Under the pieces are notes generated by a model. The model saw only the letters and a program-made list of their open reading frames with translations. It was not told the DNA's origin and searched no databases. Positions 10,179-18,279 of a stretch of DNA of 64,000 bases are shown in pieces (positions within the stretch are counted from its first letter, which is position 1; each line of letters begins with the position of its first letter). Both the position numbers and the translations under genes were made by a program. Origin of the DNA: Nocardia pseudovaccinii NBRC 100343 (GTDB lineage: Bacteria > Actinomycetota > Actinomycetes > Mycobacteriales > Mycobacteriaceae). Location of the stretch: the NCBI RefSeq assembly GCF_001613225.1, contig NZ_BDBY01000103.1:42149-106148 (forward strand), written 5' to 3'.

Positions 10179-11414
10179 TCAAGCGTATTCGACTTCCCAG
10201 CGCTTGATGCCGTTCAACCAACCCGAGCGCAACCGCACCGGATCGGAGACCTGACGCAGGTTCGGCATCACATCGGCAATGGCGTTGAACATCAAATCGA
10301 TCTGCAGCCGGGCCAGGTTGGCGCCGACGCAGTAGTGCGTGCCGGTGCCGCCGAAGCCGACGTGCGGGTTGGGGTTGCGCAGCACATCGAAGGTGAACGG
10401 TTTCTCGAATCCGTCCTCGTCGAAATTGGCCGAGCTGTAGAACAGCCCCAGGCGCTGTCCCTTCTTGATCTCCTGGCCGCCGACCTCGGTGTCCTGGGTG
10501 GCGGTGCGCTGGAAAGCGGTCACCGGGGTGGCCCAGCGCACGATCTCATCGGGCGCGGTGCGCGGGCGCTGCTGCTTGTAGAGCTCCCACTGCTCCGGGT
10601 TGTCCACGAAGGCCTTCATGCCGTGGGTGATCGAGTTACGAGTGGTCTCGTTGCCCGCGACCGACAGCAGGATCACGAAAAACGCGAATTCGTCCGAGCC
10701 CAGGTTCTCGCCGTTGATATCGGCATTGATCAGCTGGGTGACGATATCGTCGGCCGGACATTTGCGCCGCTCCTCGGCCATATTCCAGGCATAGCCCATG
10801 ACCTCGGCGGTGGCGGTGTGGTGATTGCCGTCGAACTCCGGATCGTCGTAGGAGATCATCTGGTTGGTCCAGTCGAACAGCTTCTTGCGGTCGTCCTGCG
10901 GCACTCCGAGTAGTTCGGCGATGGCCTGCAGCGGCAGTTCGCAGGCGACCTGTTCGACGAAGTCGCCGCGACCGGTCTGCTTGGCCTCGTGCACAATTCG
11001 AGCCGCACGCTCGGTGAGCGCCGCGCGCAGGCTCTCCACCGCGCGTGGGGTGAAACCCCTGGAGATGATGCGGCGGGTCTTGGTGTGCTGCGGCGGATCC
11101 TGATTCAACATCAGCATATTGCCGAGCATGTCGATCTGCTCGCGGGTGGTTTCCTCGTTGAACCGGATGATCGCGGTGTTCTCGTGCGAGGAGAACACCT
11201 CCGGATTCTTCGAGATCTCCTTGATGTGGTCGAGCTTGGAGATGACCCAGTAACCACCGTCATCGAAGCCGCTGGCCCGCCCGGTCTGCGCGCACCACCA
11301 GACCGGGGCGGTCCGGCGCAGCTCGGCGAATTCCTGGATGGGCAGGCGGGTGGACAGCAGATCTGGGTCGGTGAAGTCGAATCCCGCGGGAATCGACGGC
11401 GTGGTCACGGTCAC
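10179..11414 (-). CDS. Cytochrome P450, CYP125 (steroid C26/27-monooxygenase) type
   Basis: 411 residues. I-helix AGNETTRN, K-helix DEIVRW (ExxR) and haem loop GFGGTGTHYCVGANLAR with Cys362 as iron ligand. Long shared stretches with mycobacterial CYP125A1 are recognisable (GFDFTDP, FAELR, ISRGFTPRAV, DDIVTQLI, RSGWLNGIK). CYP125 oxidises the terminal methyl of the cholesterol side chain. The family call is strong from these motifs, but no other cholesterol-degradation gene is nearby, so a related steroid or alkyl substrate is possible. First gene of a likely P450-TetR operon. Confidence 0.85.
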   Translation of the reverse strand: MTVTTPSIPAGFDFTDPDLLSTRLPIQEFAELRRTAPVWWCAQTGRASGFDDGGYWVISKLDHIKEISKNPEVFSSHENTAIIRFNEETTREQIDMLGNMLMLNQDPPQHTKTRRIISRGFTPRAVESLRAALTERAARIVHEAKQTGRGDFVEQVACELPLQAIAELLGVPQDDRKKLFDWTNQMISYDDPEFDGNHHTATAEVMGYAWNMAEERRKCPADDIVTQLINADINGENLGSDEFAFFVILLSVAGNETTRNSITHGMKAFVDNPEQWELYKQQRPRTAPDEIVRWATPVTAFQRTATQDTEVGGQEIKKGQRLGLFYSSANFDEDGFEKPFTFDVLRNPNPHVGFGGTGTHYCVGANLARLQIDLMFNAIADVMPNLRQVSDPVRLRSGWLNGIKRWEVEYA

Positions 11415-11723
11415 GGCTATCTCCTACCGGTCTGACTTGGGCTGCAGACCTCACGACACAGGGGGATGGCAGCCGGCGGAGCCGGCGGGGCGGGTAAGAA
11501 CTGTGTGGACACGTTCCGAAGCCGATAAAACCACACAACGAGGATTTTGTGAATAGTGTTTAGTAAACCCCGTTAACTTCAGCGGTGATAGCCATCCGAT
11601 CGCCTGAATTCAATAGATACTGGCTATAAATAGTGAGCTTGATCGCTTAAGGAGAAACAGCCCACGCGACCGAGCGGACAAGCCTGTAATGGGACGCAAC
11701 AGGTCACCGTTCGGAGGTCCCCC
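11415..11723. promoter_or_regulatory. Divergent control region, CYP125/TetR versus truncated haemoglobin
   Basis: About 310 bp without a gene. It is AT-richer around 11540-11640 and holds a perfect short palindrome GTTTAGTAAAC at 11558-11568, a reasonable TetR half-site arrangement. The TATAAATAG run near 11624 could be a -10 element. The CYP125 start has a weak AGGAGA-type site just upstream. No match to the KstR consensus was found here. Confidence 0.35.
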
Positions 11724-12167
11724 ATGCCCAGCCTGTACGAGCACGCCGGTGGCGACGAGGCATTGCATCGCGTCGAAGAAGCCTTCTACGACAAGGTGCT
11801 CGCCGATCCGGTACTGAAAACCCAGTTCACCGAACGCCACCCGACGCACGTCGACCATCTCACCTGGTTCACCGCCGAATCCTTCGGCGGCCCGGACCGT
11901 TTCACCCGCAACCTCGGCTTCGACTACATCATCGCCGTGCACCGCGGCCTCGAAATCACCGATGAACAGCGTGCGCGCTTCGCCCAGCTGTATCTGGAGG
12001 CGTTCGAGGAAGCCGGGCTGTTCGACGATCCCGCCTTCCGCGAAGCGGTGCGCGAACATGCCGAATTCGGCGCCCAAGTGGCACAACAGAATTCGCATGC
12101 GCAGACCGACGACGAACTGCACCCGATCCGCGAGGTGCCGCACTGGACCTGGGACGGCGACGACTGA
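11724..12167 (+). CDS. Group II-type truncated haemoglobin
   Basis: 147 residues with the 2-on-2 globin signature: N-terminal YEHAGGDEALHRVEEAFYDKVLADP, a Gly-Gly-Pro loop (SFGGPDRF), the proximal haem His in AVHRGLEIT and LYLEAFEEAGL helix H. Truncated haemoglobins bind O2 or NO and may support oxygenases or NO detoxification; the adjacent P450 fits an oxygen-supply role but this is not proven. The C-terminus is about 20 residues longer than usual, ending in an acidic Trp-rich tail. Good ribosome site (GGAGG) upstream. Confidence 0.85.
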   Translation: MPSLYEHAGGDEALHRVEEAFYDKVLADPVLKTQFTERHPTHVDHLTWFTAESFGGPDRFTRNLGFDYIIAVHRGLEITDEQRARFAQLYLEAFEEAGLFDDPAFREAVREHAEFGAQVAQQNSHAQTDDELHPIREVPHWTWDGDD

Positions 12168-12174
12168 CCGCCGC

Positions 12175-12894
12175 CTATCCCGTCACGCGCGCGACCAAAG
12201 CGAGTAGCAAGAACGGCACGGTGGCGCTGACATCGGCCGTCTGATCCTCGGGTGTGCCGCGGGTATGTGCCGCGACCGCGAAAGTCTCGCCGAACGATGC
12301 CGAGGCCACCTCCAGCGGCCCGCTGTCGGACCAGCCCCACTTGCTGCCCTGGACGCCGGGCAGCCGCGCGGTCCCCCAATCCTGTGCGGTGCCGTCGGCC
12401 GCCTGGTCGCCCGCCGCGGCCATCCAGCCGAAGATCGGCGACCAGGGTTCGGTGCGCTTCTTGGTCGCCAGGAAGGTGGCCACATCCGCGGTGCTGGTGT
12501 ACGACATGCCCCAGGCCGGGCCCGATTTGGTAGCGGTCAGGCCGTACTCCGCGGCGATGGCGTCGATCGCCTGCGGATACTTCGCGCCGAGTTCGTCGGC
12601 CGCGGAATCGTCGGAATAGCGGATCATCCGCTCCGCCAACACCAGATCCGTCGCCGACCCGTCGCCGCGATGCAGCGCGTAGTCGACCATATAGAGCTTG
12701 ACCAGTGACAATCCGGTGCGCATCTCGTGTTCGTTGCTGGTGCCCCACTGGACGCCGGGCAGCACCGAACGGAAGGAGAACGCGGTTCGCGACGGAACCC
12801 CGTCCTCATCACCCACCTCGGCGGCGGCAACGGGCGCGGCGAATACCAGCATCGCTGCGGCAGCGACCGAGATCGGGAAAGCCAAGCGGCCCAT
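12175..12894 (-). CDS. Secreted serine hydrolase-like protein (penicillin-binding/beta-lactamase fold)
   Basis: 239 residues with a Sec signal peptide (MGRLAFPISVAAAAMLVFAAPVAAA). Three motifs in the right order suggest the class A beta-lactamase/DD-peptidase fold: SLVK (SxxK, about 63-66), YSDDSA (SxN-like loop, about 93-98), and KWGW (KTG-like). The second and third motifs are degenerate, so catalytic activity is uncertain. Last gene of an operon behind the DUF1254 lipoprotein and the 48-residue ORF, 12 bp downstream of the latter. Confidence 0.6.
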   Translation of the reverse strand: MGRLAFPISVAAAAMLVFAAPVAAAEVGDEDGVPSRTAFSFRSVLPGVQWGTSNEHEMRTGLSLVKLYMVDYALHRGDGSATDLVLAERMIRYSDDSAADELGAKYPQAIDAIAAEYGLTATKSGPAWGMSYTSTADVATFLATKKRTEPWSPIFGWMAAAGDQAADGTAQDWGTARLPGVQGSKWGWSDSGPLEVASASFGETFAVAAHTRGTPEDQTADVSATVPFLLLALVARVTG

Positions 12895-12906
12895 AGTTTC
12901 TCGCTC

Positions 12907-13053
12907 CTATCGCACGACAGTCAGGACGGGCGGGCACCCGGCGCAGGCCGGAGTCTCTTTCTTCGCTTCATCGGCCGCTGCGGTCAGATCGTCGTCGGAA
13001 AGGCTGGCGACGCTGCCGTCGAGGCGAGCGAGACGTTCATACATCTCCTTCAT
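12907..13053 (-). CDS. 48-residue protein translationally coupled to the DUF1254 gene
   Basis: The ATG (13053-13051) overlaps the TGA of the DUF1254 gene as ATGA. The ORF encodes MKEMYERLARLDGSVASLSD followed by an acidic-basic helix and a C-terminal CAGCPPV motif, ending at a TAG 12 bp before the next gene. It is too short for most gene finders, but the overlap, high third-position GC and position inside a three-gene operon support it. The N-terminal two thirds should be helical; the CxxC could bind metal or form a disulfide. No family is recognised. Confidence 0.6.
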   Translation of the reverse strand: MKEMYERLARLDGSVASLSDDDLTAAADEAKKETPACAGCPPVLTVVR

Positions 13054-14450
13054 CCGACTCGGTTCAGACTCGGCGGTTGCCAGTGACCATCGAGCGCCCG
13101 CTGCTCGGGCACATACAGGCGAAGCGCGAGCCGGAAGGTGCCGGTTTCCGGTATCGGCAACCAATTGCCGTCTGGCACAGCACTTCCCGGGTCCGCCGCC
13201 TGGATGGCGAGTTCCAGCGAGCCGTCCGGCAGCGGTATGACCGGACGCTGATGACCGACCGAGAAGATGCCCGCCGGGTTGGGCACCAGAAAGCGCTCCG
13301 CGGTATAGGCGGTCAGCGACCAGAAGGCCCGCGCGGGCGGCGTCTGGCCCGCGGGGAAATGCAGCCGGTACGAGCGCGGCGCGCCCTGCTCCCCCGCATT
13401 CGCGCTGATCTCCGGATAGACGGTGTCCTCCGGCAGATTCGCACCGAGTGCGGTCCACGCGGTCGAGGCGCGCAGCGAGTAATCGGTGCCGTAGGTGCCG
13501 AGATTCGTCGCGAAACCCCAGCCGTTCTCCCGTCTGGCTTTGGGATTGGCGTAGTCCGGGATGCGCATCTGGCCCGCCGCCACCGCGGCGTCGAGGTCGG
13601 CGACCGGCGCACCGTCGACCGTGCCGCCCGGCCGGATGCCGATCTTCGAAAACCGCTCCAGCGCGGGGGCATCGTCGCGGGCGGGCGGGTTGGTGAGCAT
13701 AAGTGTGCATAGCCGGTCGAAGAAGGTGCGCCCGTCCATCCGCGCAACCTGCTGTGGAGGTGCGATCGGGGCGGCCATAACGGGATTGATCACCGGGTTC
13801 GGCCGTTCACCGCGCAACCAGGCGCTCAGCGGTGCGAGCAGCACCTGCTGCTGCACGCTCTCGGCGGCGGCGAAATCGGCCTGGCCGCGCAGCTCGATGC
13901 GACCGATCAACCAAGCGGTCGCGGTGGGCATCGCCAATCTGGTCAGGTTATCCGGCAACGCACCAGACCAATTGGGGCCGGTGATCACGTAGCCGTACGG
14001 CGGCTCCTGACCGGCGCGCACCTGTGGTGCGACACTGCTGGGATTGTGGGTGGTATTGGTCCAGGCGTCCATGATCTGCATGAGCCAGTACCGGTCGCCG
14101 TCCGTCGGCGGAACCTGCAGCACCACCGGTTCGGCACCCACGTCGAGCCAGGCGGTGGCATAAAGGGTGTCGATATTCGGCATCACCACCGTGTTCATCG
14201 CGGGATTTACCGGACTGACGGCCCAGATCTGATTGGCGGGTACGGCAGCGGTATTCGACTGCAGCGTGACATCCATCAGCACCAGCGGATATCCGTAGAT
14301 ATAGGCGTCGGTCGCGATCGAACGCGGATCGCTCGGCGGCACGCTGCCGGAACTCGCCACATTATCGGAATTCGTCGATTTGCCGCACGCGACCAGGCCC
14401 GCGCCCGTAACGGCACCGGCCAGCAGCATGGATCGCCGCGACATACTCAT
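13050..14450 (-). CDS. DUF1254/DUF1214 lipoprotein
   Basis: 466 residues. Twin-arginine-like start (MSMSRRSMLLAGAV) and lipobox LVAC place it on the outer face of the membrane. The N-terminal half matches DUF1254 (DAYIYGYPLVLMDVT, MPNIDTLYATAWLDV, DRYWLMQIMDAWTNT) and the C-terminal half DUF1214 (NGWGFATNLGTYGTDYSLRA, RSYRLHFPAGQTPPARAFWSLT). Function is unknown in most members. Heads an operon with the 48-residue protein and the serine-hydrolase-like protein, suggesting an envelope role. Confidence 0.85.
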   Translation of the reverse strand: MSMSRRSMLLAGAVTGAGLVACGKSTNSDNVASSGSVPPSDPRSIATDAYIYGYPLVLMDVTLQSNTAAVPANQIWAVSPVNPAMNTVVMPNIDTLYATAWLDVGAEPVVLQVPPTDGDRYWLMQIMDAWTNTTHNPSSVAPQVRAGQEPPYGYVITGPNWSGALPDNLTRLAMPTATAWLIGRIELRGQADFAAAESVQQQVLLAPLSAWLRGERPNPVINPVMAAPIAPPQQVARMDGRTFFDRLCTLMLTNPPARDDAPALERFSKIGIRPGGTVDGAPVADLDAAVAAGQMRIPDYANPKARRENGWGFATNLGTYGTDYSLRASTAWTALGANLPEDTVYPEISANAGEQGAPRSYRLHFPAGQTPPARAFWSLTAYTAERFLVPNPAGIFSVGHQRPVIPLPDGSLELAIQAADPGSAVPDGNWLPIPETGTFRLALRLYVPEQRALDGHWQPPSLNRVG

Positions 14451-14564
14451 GCCTTCTCCCTACTTTCCCGATCAGGTCGGACAACTTCGAGAGAGATCAG
14501 CCGGAGTATAGCCACATATTTGCCGTAATTCGGGCAAGCGGCGACGTGGCCGGGTTTTCGTCGG

Positions 14565-14861
14565 TCAGCCGGTGCCGAGAATCGAATTCATAATCGTGCC
14601 CGCACTGGTGGCGACGACACCGCCGATCATGGCTCCCGCCACCATCTTCGGCGATTGCATCGCACCGCCGCTCCATTTCTCCCAGGCGAACCGGCCGCCC
14701 GCATAGATGATGCTGATTATCCCGGACAGCAGGGCAAACCAGGTCAGATAGCGCACCATCTGCAGCAGCTTGTCCGATAGCGGCGGAGCTTGCGGCGTCG
14801 GATTCTGGATCTGCGCCAACGTCGCACAGGCATCGCCGATCGACATCAGATAGATGTTCAT
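14565..14861 (-). CDS. Small two-TM membrane protein A (VirB2/TrbC-like topology)
   Basis: 98 residues with a short extracytoplasmic N-terminus (IGDACATLAQIQNPTPQAPP), a first TM (WFALLSGIISIIYAGG), a conserved loop RFAWEKWSGG, and a second TM (MVAGAMIGGVVATSAGTIM). It is a close paralogue of the divergent gene at 15019 (same loop and second TM almost identical). Size and two-helix layout resemble pilin-like or conjugation VirB2/TrbC subunits, but this is topology only. No secretion ATPase lies nearby. Confidence 0.7.
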   Translation of the reverse strand: MNIYLMSIGDACATLAQIQNPTPQAPPLSDKLLQMVRYLTWFALLSGIISIIYAGGRFAWEKWSGGAMQSPKMVAGAMIGGVVATSAGTIMNSILGTG

Positions 14862-15018
14862 CGTCTACTCCTCGACTATCACGCCCTTTCCATGATCCGC
14901 ACAACGAGTGGTCTCGCAAGCGCGCAGGCATCGTGACTGCGCGGTCGCCGAGAAACCGATACCATCTCTCGGAGAGCGCGTTAACCCCCTGTCCCGCATC
15001 CAGAATGAGCAACACGAG

Positions 15019-15294
15019 ATGATCCTGGCCGCCGTTTACGACACTTGGGCACAGATCGGCAATCCCACTCCCGAGGCCCCTCCGGTGTCCGACAAGATTC
15101 TTCAACTGGTCCGCTATTTCACCTGGTTCGTGCTGCTCGCCGGCATAGTCGCCATCATCTACGCAGGTGGCCGCTTCGCCTGGGAGAAGTGGAGCGGCGG
15201 CGGTCTGGAATCCCCGAAGATGGTGGCCGGAGCCATGATCGGCGGTGTGGTTGCCACCAGTGCGGGCACCATCATGAACGCCGTCATCGGCTGA
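15019..15294 (+). CDS. Small two-TM membrane protein B, divergent paralogue of A
   Basis: 91 residues from ATG 15019 (MILAAVYDTWAQIGNPTPEA), chosen because homology with protein A begins just after it. IYAGGRFAWEKWSGG is shared exactly with protein A, and the second TM GAMIGGVVATSAGTIMN is also nearly identical. The two genes are head-to-head, 157 bp apart, so they probably arose by inverted duplication and may form a hetero-oligomer. Ribosome site weak (ACGAG). Ends convergently with the TerD-VWA gene. Confidence 0.7.
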   Translation: MILAAVYDTWAQIGNPTPEAPPVSDKILQLVRYFTWFVLLAGIVAIIYAGGRFAWEKWSGGGLESPKMVAGAMIGGVVATSAGTIMNAVIG

Positions 15295-15325
15295 GTCCGC
15301 GACTTCGACTGCGGACCGGCACGAT

Positions 15326-16573
15326 TCAGCGCAGAATGCCCGCCTGCCCGGCCGCGCGCAGCCAGTCCGGGAATTCACCCAGCAACCGGGCATACAGCTG
15401 CGCGTCGTCCACCTGGTCGATGTCGTCGAGGGCGAAGAAGCCCGCGTTGTCCACGACCCGGTCCGACATTTCGTCGAGGGTGCGCAGCAAGCCGTAGTTG
15501 GCCCTGCCGAGGCCGACGAACTGCCAGAAGGCGGGCAGTCGGGACGCGTCGCGCATGAGTGCGGCGATCTCGCGCTTCTTCGCGAAGCCGCCGTCAGTGA
15601 AGAACAGCACCAGGGTCGGCGCATCGCCTGGCCGCAGCGAGGCGATGATGTCGCGCATGATCGGCAGTTCGTCGTTGCGACCGCCGATCCTGGCGTAGTC
15701 GATGCCCTGGTGAGTGCCGGTGAGGTGTAAGAAGGTCTGGGCCCATGCCTCGCCGTGCTCGACGGTGATATCGGGCAGTTTCGCGAAGGACAGCGCGTAG
15801 AGGTAGGCCTCCAGGGCGCCGTCCTCGTCGAGCTGGGTCGCCACCGGGATCATCCGCTGCACAACGCGGTGCACGACCTGTTTGCTGTATTGCCTGCTCA
15901 TGCTGAGGGTTTTGTCGATGACCAGGATGACGCGGGCGCGAATTCCGAAGGCGTTCTTGTTGATCAGGACCTTGGCGACTTCGCGTTTGCGCAGGTCGAG
16001 TCTGGCGCGCTTCTCGAAGGAGAGTGCGGCTTCGCCGGGGACTGTCCGGACCTCGGGGGTGGCGGGAGGAGTGACGGGCGCGGGCTCGTCGTCGACGCTC
16101 ACGCCGTGATCGGTGACCAGCGCGGCGAATCCGCCCGCATACCCCTGTCCGACCGCGCGAACCTTCCACTCGGAGTTACGCCGATACAATTCCAGTGCGA
16201 TGACGATCGACTCGCTGTCGAGTCCATCGATTACATACTCGTAGAGCGCATTTCCGGATCCATCGGCAACGGTCGCAACCGGTGGTGCGAATTGCCCGAA
16301 AGTTGCCCCGGATTCGTCCAAAGTGATGACCACACGTATTTGGGCGATATCGGCGGGCACGTGGGCCGCGGAAACGAGCAGCGTTCCCGACCGCAACTCG
16401 ACGCCGGGTGCCTGCGGCTGATTGAAGAAGACGAAATCGGCGTCGGTGCGAACGCGGCCCGCTTCGGTCACCAATAATGCCGAGACATCGGCCGGGGCGA
16501 TGGATCGCACCGCGACAACGACATTCGACGCCGCGAGCGGACCGTTCTGTCCCTTGACGAGTGATATGCCCAC
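15326..16573 (-). CDS. TerD domain - VWA domain protein (tellurium-resistance/stress family)
   Basis: 415 residues. N-terminal TerD domain (1-185: MGISLVKGQNGPL, DFVFFNQPQAPG, ELYRRNSEWKVRAVGQGYAGG) and C-terminal von Willebrand A domain (about 205-410) with a MIDAS-like DKTLSMS and a second metal-site FTDGG. TerD-VWA proteins (TerF/TerY-like) act in membrane-associated, metal-sensing stress complexes. The Ser to Thr change in the DxSxS MIDAS motif is conservative. Second TerD protein of this window, 7 kb from the TerD-HNH gene; no terBC or terZ genes are seen. Confidence 0.85.
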   Translation of the reverse strand: MGISLVKGQNGPLAASNVVVAVRSIAPADVSALLVTEAGRVRTDADFVFFNQPQAPGVELRSGTLLVSAAHVPADIAQIRVVITLDESGATFGQFAPPVATVADGSGNALYEYVIDGLDSESIVIALELYRRNSEWKVRAVGQGYAGGFAALVTDHGVSVDDEPAPVTPPATPEVRTVPGEAALSFEKRARLDLRKREVAKVLINKNAFGIRARVILVIDKTLSMSRQYSKQVVHRVVQRMIPVATQLDEDGALEAYLYALSFAKLPDITVEHGEAWAQTFLHLTGTHQGIDYARIGGRNDELPIMRDIIASLRPGDAPTLVLFFTDGGFAKKREIAALMRDASRLPAFWQFVGLGRANYGLLRTLDEMSDRVVDNAGFFALDDIDQVDDAQLYARLLGEFPDWLRAAGQAGILR

Positions 16574-16619
16574 CGCGAACTCCTTGCCGTACCCGATCGA
16601 ACCGTACCGACTAGGCGTC

Positions 16620-17513
16620 TCACAGACCCCTGAGCAGTGTCAACACATCCAGTGCCGTTTCGACGGAATCGCCGAGCAGCCGGATCTCCGCCGCGGTCGC
16701 GTTGTGCAGTCCGGGATCCTCCAGCGCCAGGCCATTGCCGTAGATCACCACGTTGTATCCGAGATCGGCGGCCCGCAGCAGCGGACCGGTCGCCACGCCC
16801 GCACCGAGCAACAGGTCCAGACCCTCACCGACGAAATAGAACCGCCACAACGGACCGAGATCGCCGTTGTAGATCTCCTTGGTCCGATCGATGATCACCT
16901 GACCGGAGGCCGCGATCGCGTCGACGATCTTGAAATAGTCGGGCGCGTTCTCCGGCTTACTCGCGACCGTCGCTACGGAATACGCGAGATCCACGCTCAA
17001 ATGCGCGTTGTAGCCCGCCATGGCGACACGGGCGGGCGATACCTCACACCGGCGAGCGAGCTCGAAATACCGCGCCCACTGCGGCTCGACCGGCGCACCG
17101 GTGAAGGCCGCGTGCACATTGACCAGGAACCGCCGCAGCAATTCCAAGCTGATCGCATGTGCGTACTCCGGATCCAGGAAAGCACCCGGATCGCGCTGCA
17201 ATGGCATCACCGCCGACTGCTCCACACCGTCGAGCCCGAGCGGAAACAGCCCGCGTCGATCACGATGCGCGACCAGGATTTCGGTGATCTCCCGGTGGCG
17301 CGCTACCGCGGTCTCCAAGCGCTGCAACGCATTTCCGATCAATGTACTGGTATCGGAGAGTTGAGCGATGGTATCGAGTTCGTCCGCCGACAGCGGTGTG
17401 CCACAGAACGCCGGAGCAACCGGCTCCGCGATGACCATCGGCGTCAGCCCGACTGCCATCGTGAATATCGCGGTGATCAGTCCGAGGACGGCCGTCCGCA
17501 AAGAAGCTCGCAC
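16620..17513 (-). CDS. Secreted DUF5995-type protein
   Basis: 297 residues with a clear Sec signal peptide (MRASLRTAVLGLITAIFTMAVGL...VIAEPVAPAF). The mature part is all-helical, with motifs FLVNVHAAF, ARYFELARR and MAGYNAHLSVDLAYSVA that match my recollection of DUF5995, a family of unknown function in actinomycetes. The His of AGYNAHLSVDL and the Asp/Tyr nearby could be an active site. Stands alone, 46 bp after the TerD-VWA start region. Confidence 0.6.
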   Translation of the reverse strand: MRASLRTAVLGLITAIFTMAVGLTPMVIAEPVAPAFCGTPLSADELDTIAQLSDTSTLIGNALQRLETAVARHREITEILVAHRDRRGLFPLGLDGVEQSAVMPLQRDPGAFLDPEYAHAISLELLRRFLVNVHAAFTGAPVEPQWARYFELARRCEVSPARVAMAGYNAHLSVDLAYSVATVASKPENAPDYFKIVDAIAASGQVIIDRTKEIYNGDLGPLWRFYFVGEGLDLLLGAGVATGPLLRAADLGYNVVIYGNGLALEDPGLHNATAAEIRLLGDSVETALDVLTLLRGL

Positions 17514-17559
17514 CGCCGAAGTCTAAGGGCCATTCAGGTTTCCACCGACCAGTGACACG

Positions 17560-18234
17560 TCAACCCACGAATTCGCGGTCACCGTAGTGGACGGTATCCG
17601 GATTCCACGTGCCGCCGATGCTGGTGACGAATCGCTGGGTCAGCGTGAAATCCGCGAGGTCGGCGACCAGGATGAGACTCCCGGATTCGGTGACGGACCC
17701 GCCGACCAGATGCTCACGCGCCTCGCGATCGGCGACGAGTGCGTCACGGAACCGGCGCACGTCGACACCGGCGACCTCGACCGTGAAGGCGTCGACCTCC
17801 GACGCGGTATTCGGCAGGTACCGGAAGGTCAGCACCGACTCCTGACCGAATCGAGTTCGTACCTGATCGCCGATGCGATGCAAATCGACGGCATCGACAC
17901 AGGCGAGATGGAATTCACGCGAACGCTCATAGGTCGCCTGCTGCCGCTCATCCGACCAGAACACCCCACTGACCAAGGTGGACCCGACCGGCAGCCCGAC
18001 ATTCCCGAGCGCGATCCCGTCGACCTGAAGTTCGAACGCCGCCAACCCGTTTCGCAACCGCTGGTCATCCGGATCGGTGATCGTCGCCGTGTTATCGGTC
18101 GCGAACAGTTCCGCGGTGGGCTGCAACGGATTTCCCACCGCACAAGCATTCGGCGCCGACTCCGCCGGTCCCCCGACCAACACGGTCCCGACGAGCAAGG
18201 CAACGACAACGCCGATAACGCGTGACACGATCAT
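17560..18234 (-). CDS. Secreted protein of unknown function
   Basis: 224 residues from ATG 18234, chosen because GGAGAGG lies 6 bp upstream; two earlier in-frame starts have no ribosome site. Signal peptide MIVSRVIGVVVALLVGTVLV with cleavage after ESA. The mature protein holds two cysteines (NACAVG and LACVDA), likely a disulfide, and a repeated beta-strand/VD pattern, without a recognised domain. Same strand as the following DUF5995 gene; 46 bp apart. Confidence 0.65.
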   Translation of the reverse strand: MIVSRVIGVVVALLVGTVLVGGPAESAPNACAVGNPLQPTAELFATDNTATITDPDDQRLRNGLAAFELQVDGIALGNVGLPVGSTLVSGVFWSDERQQATYERSREFHLACVDAVDLHRIGDQVRTRFGQESVLTFRYLPNTASEVDAFTVEVAGVDVRRFRDALVADREAREHLVGGSVTESGSLILVADLADFTLTQRFVTSIGGTWNPDTVHYGDREFVG

Positions 18235-18279
18235 CTGGATCCTCTCCATCACCGACGAGCCCCGCAAGATCACCACACC

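Noticed and set aside
11415..11723. KstR site upstream of the CYP125-type gene
   Set aside because: The best candidate (GGACACGTTCCG) fails the AAC half and both flanking T/A positions.
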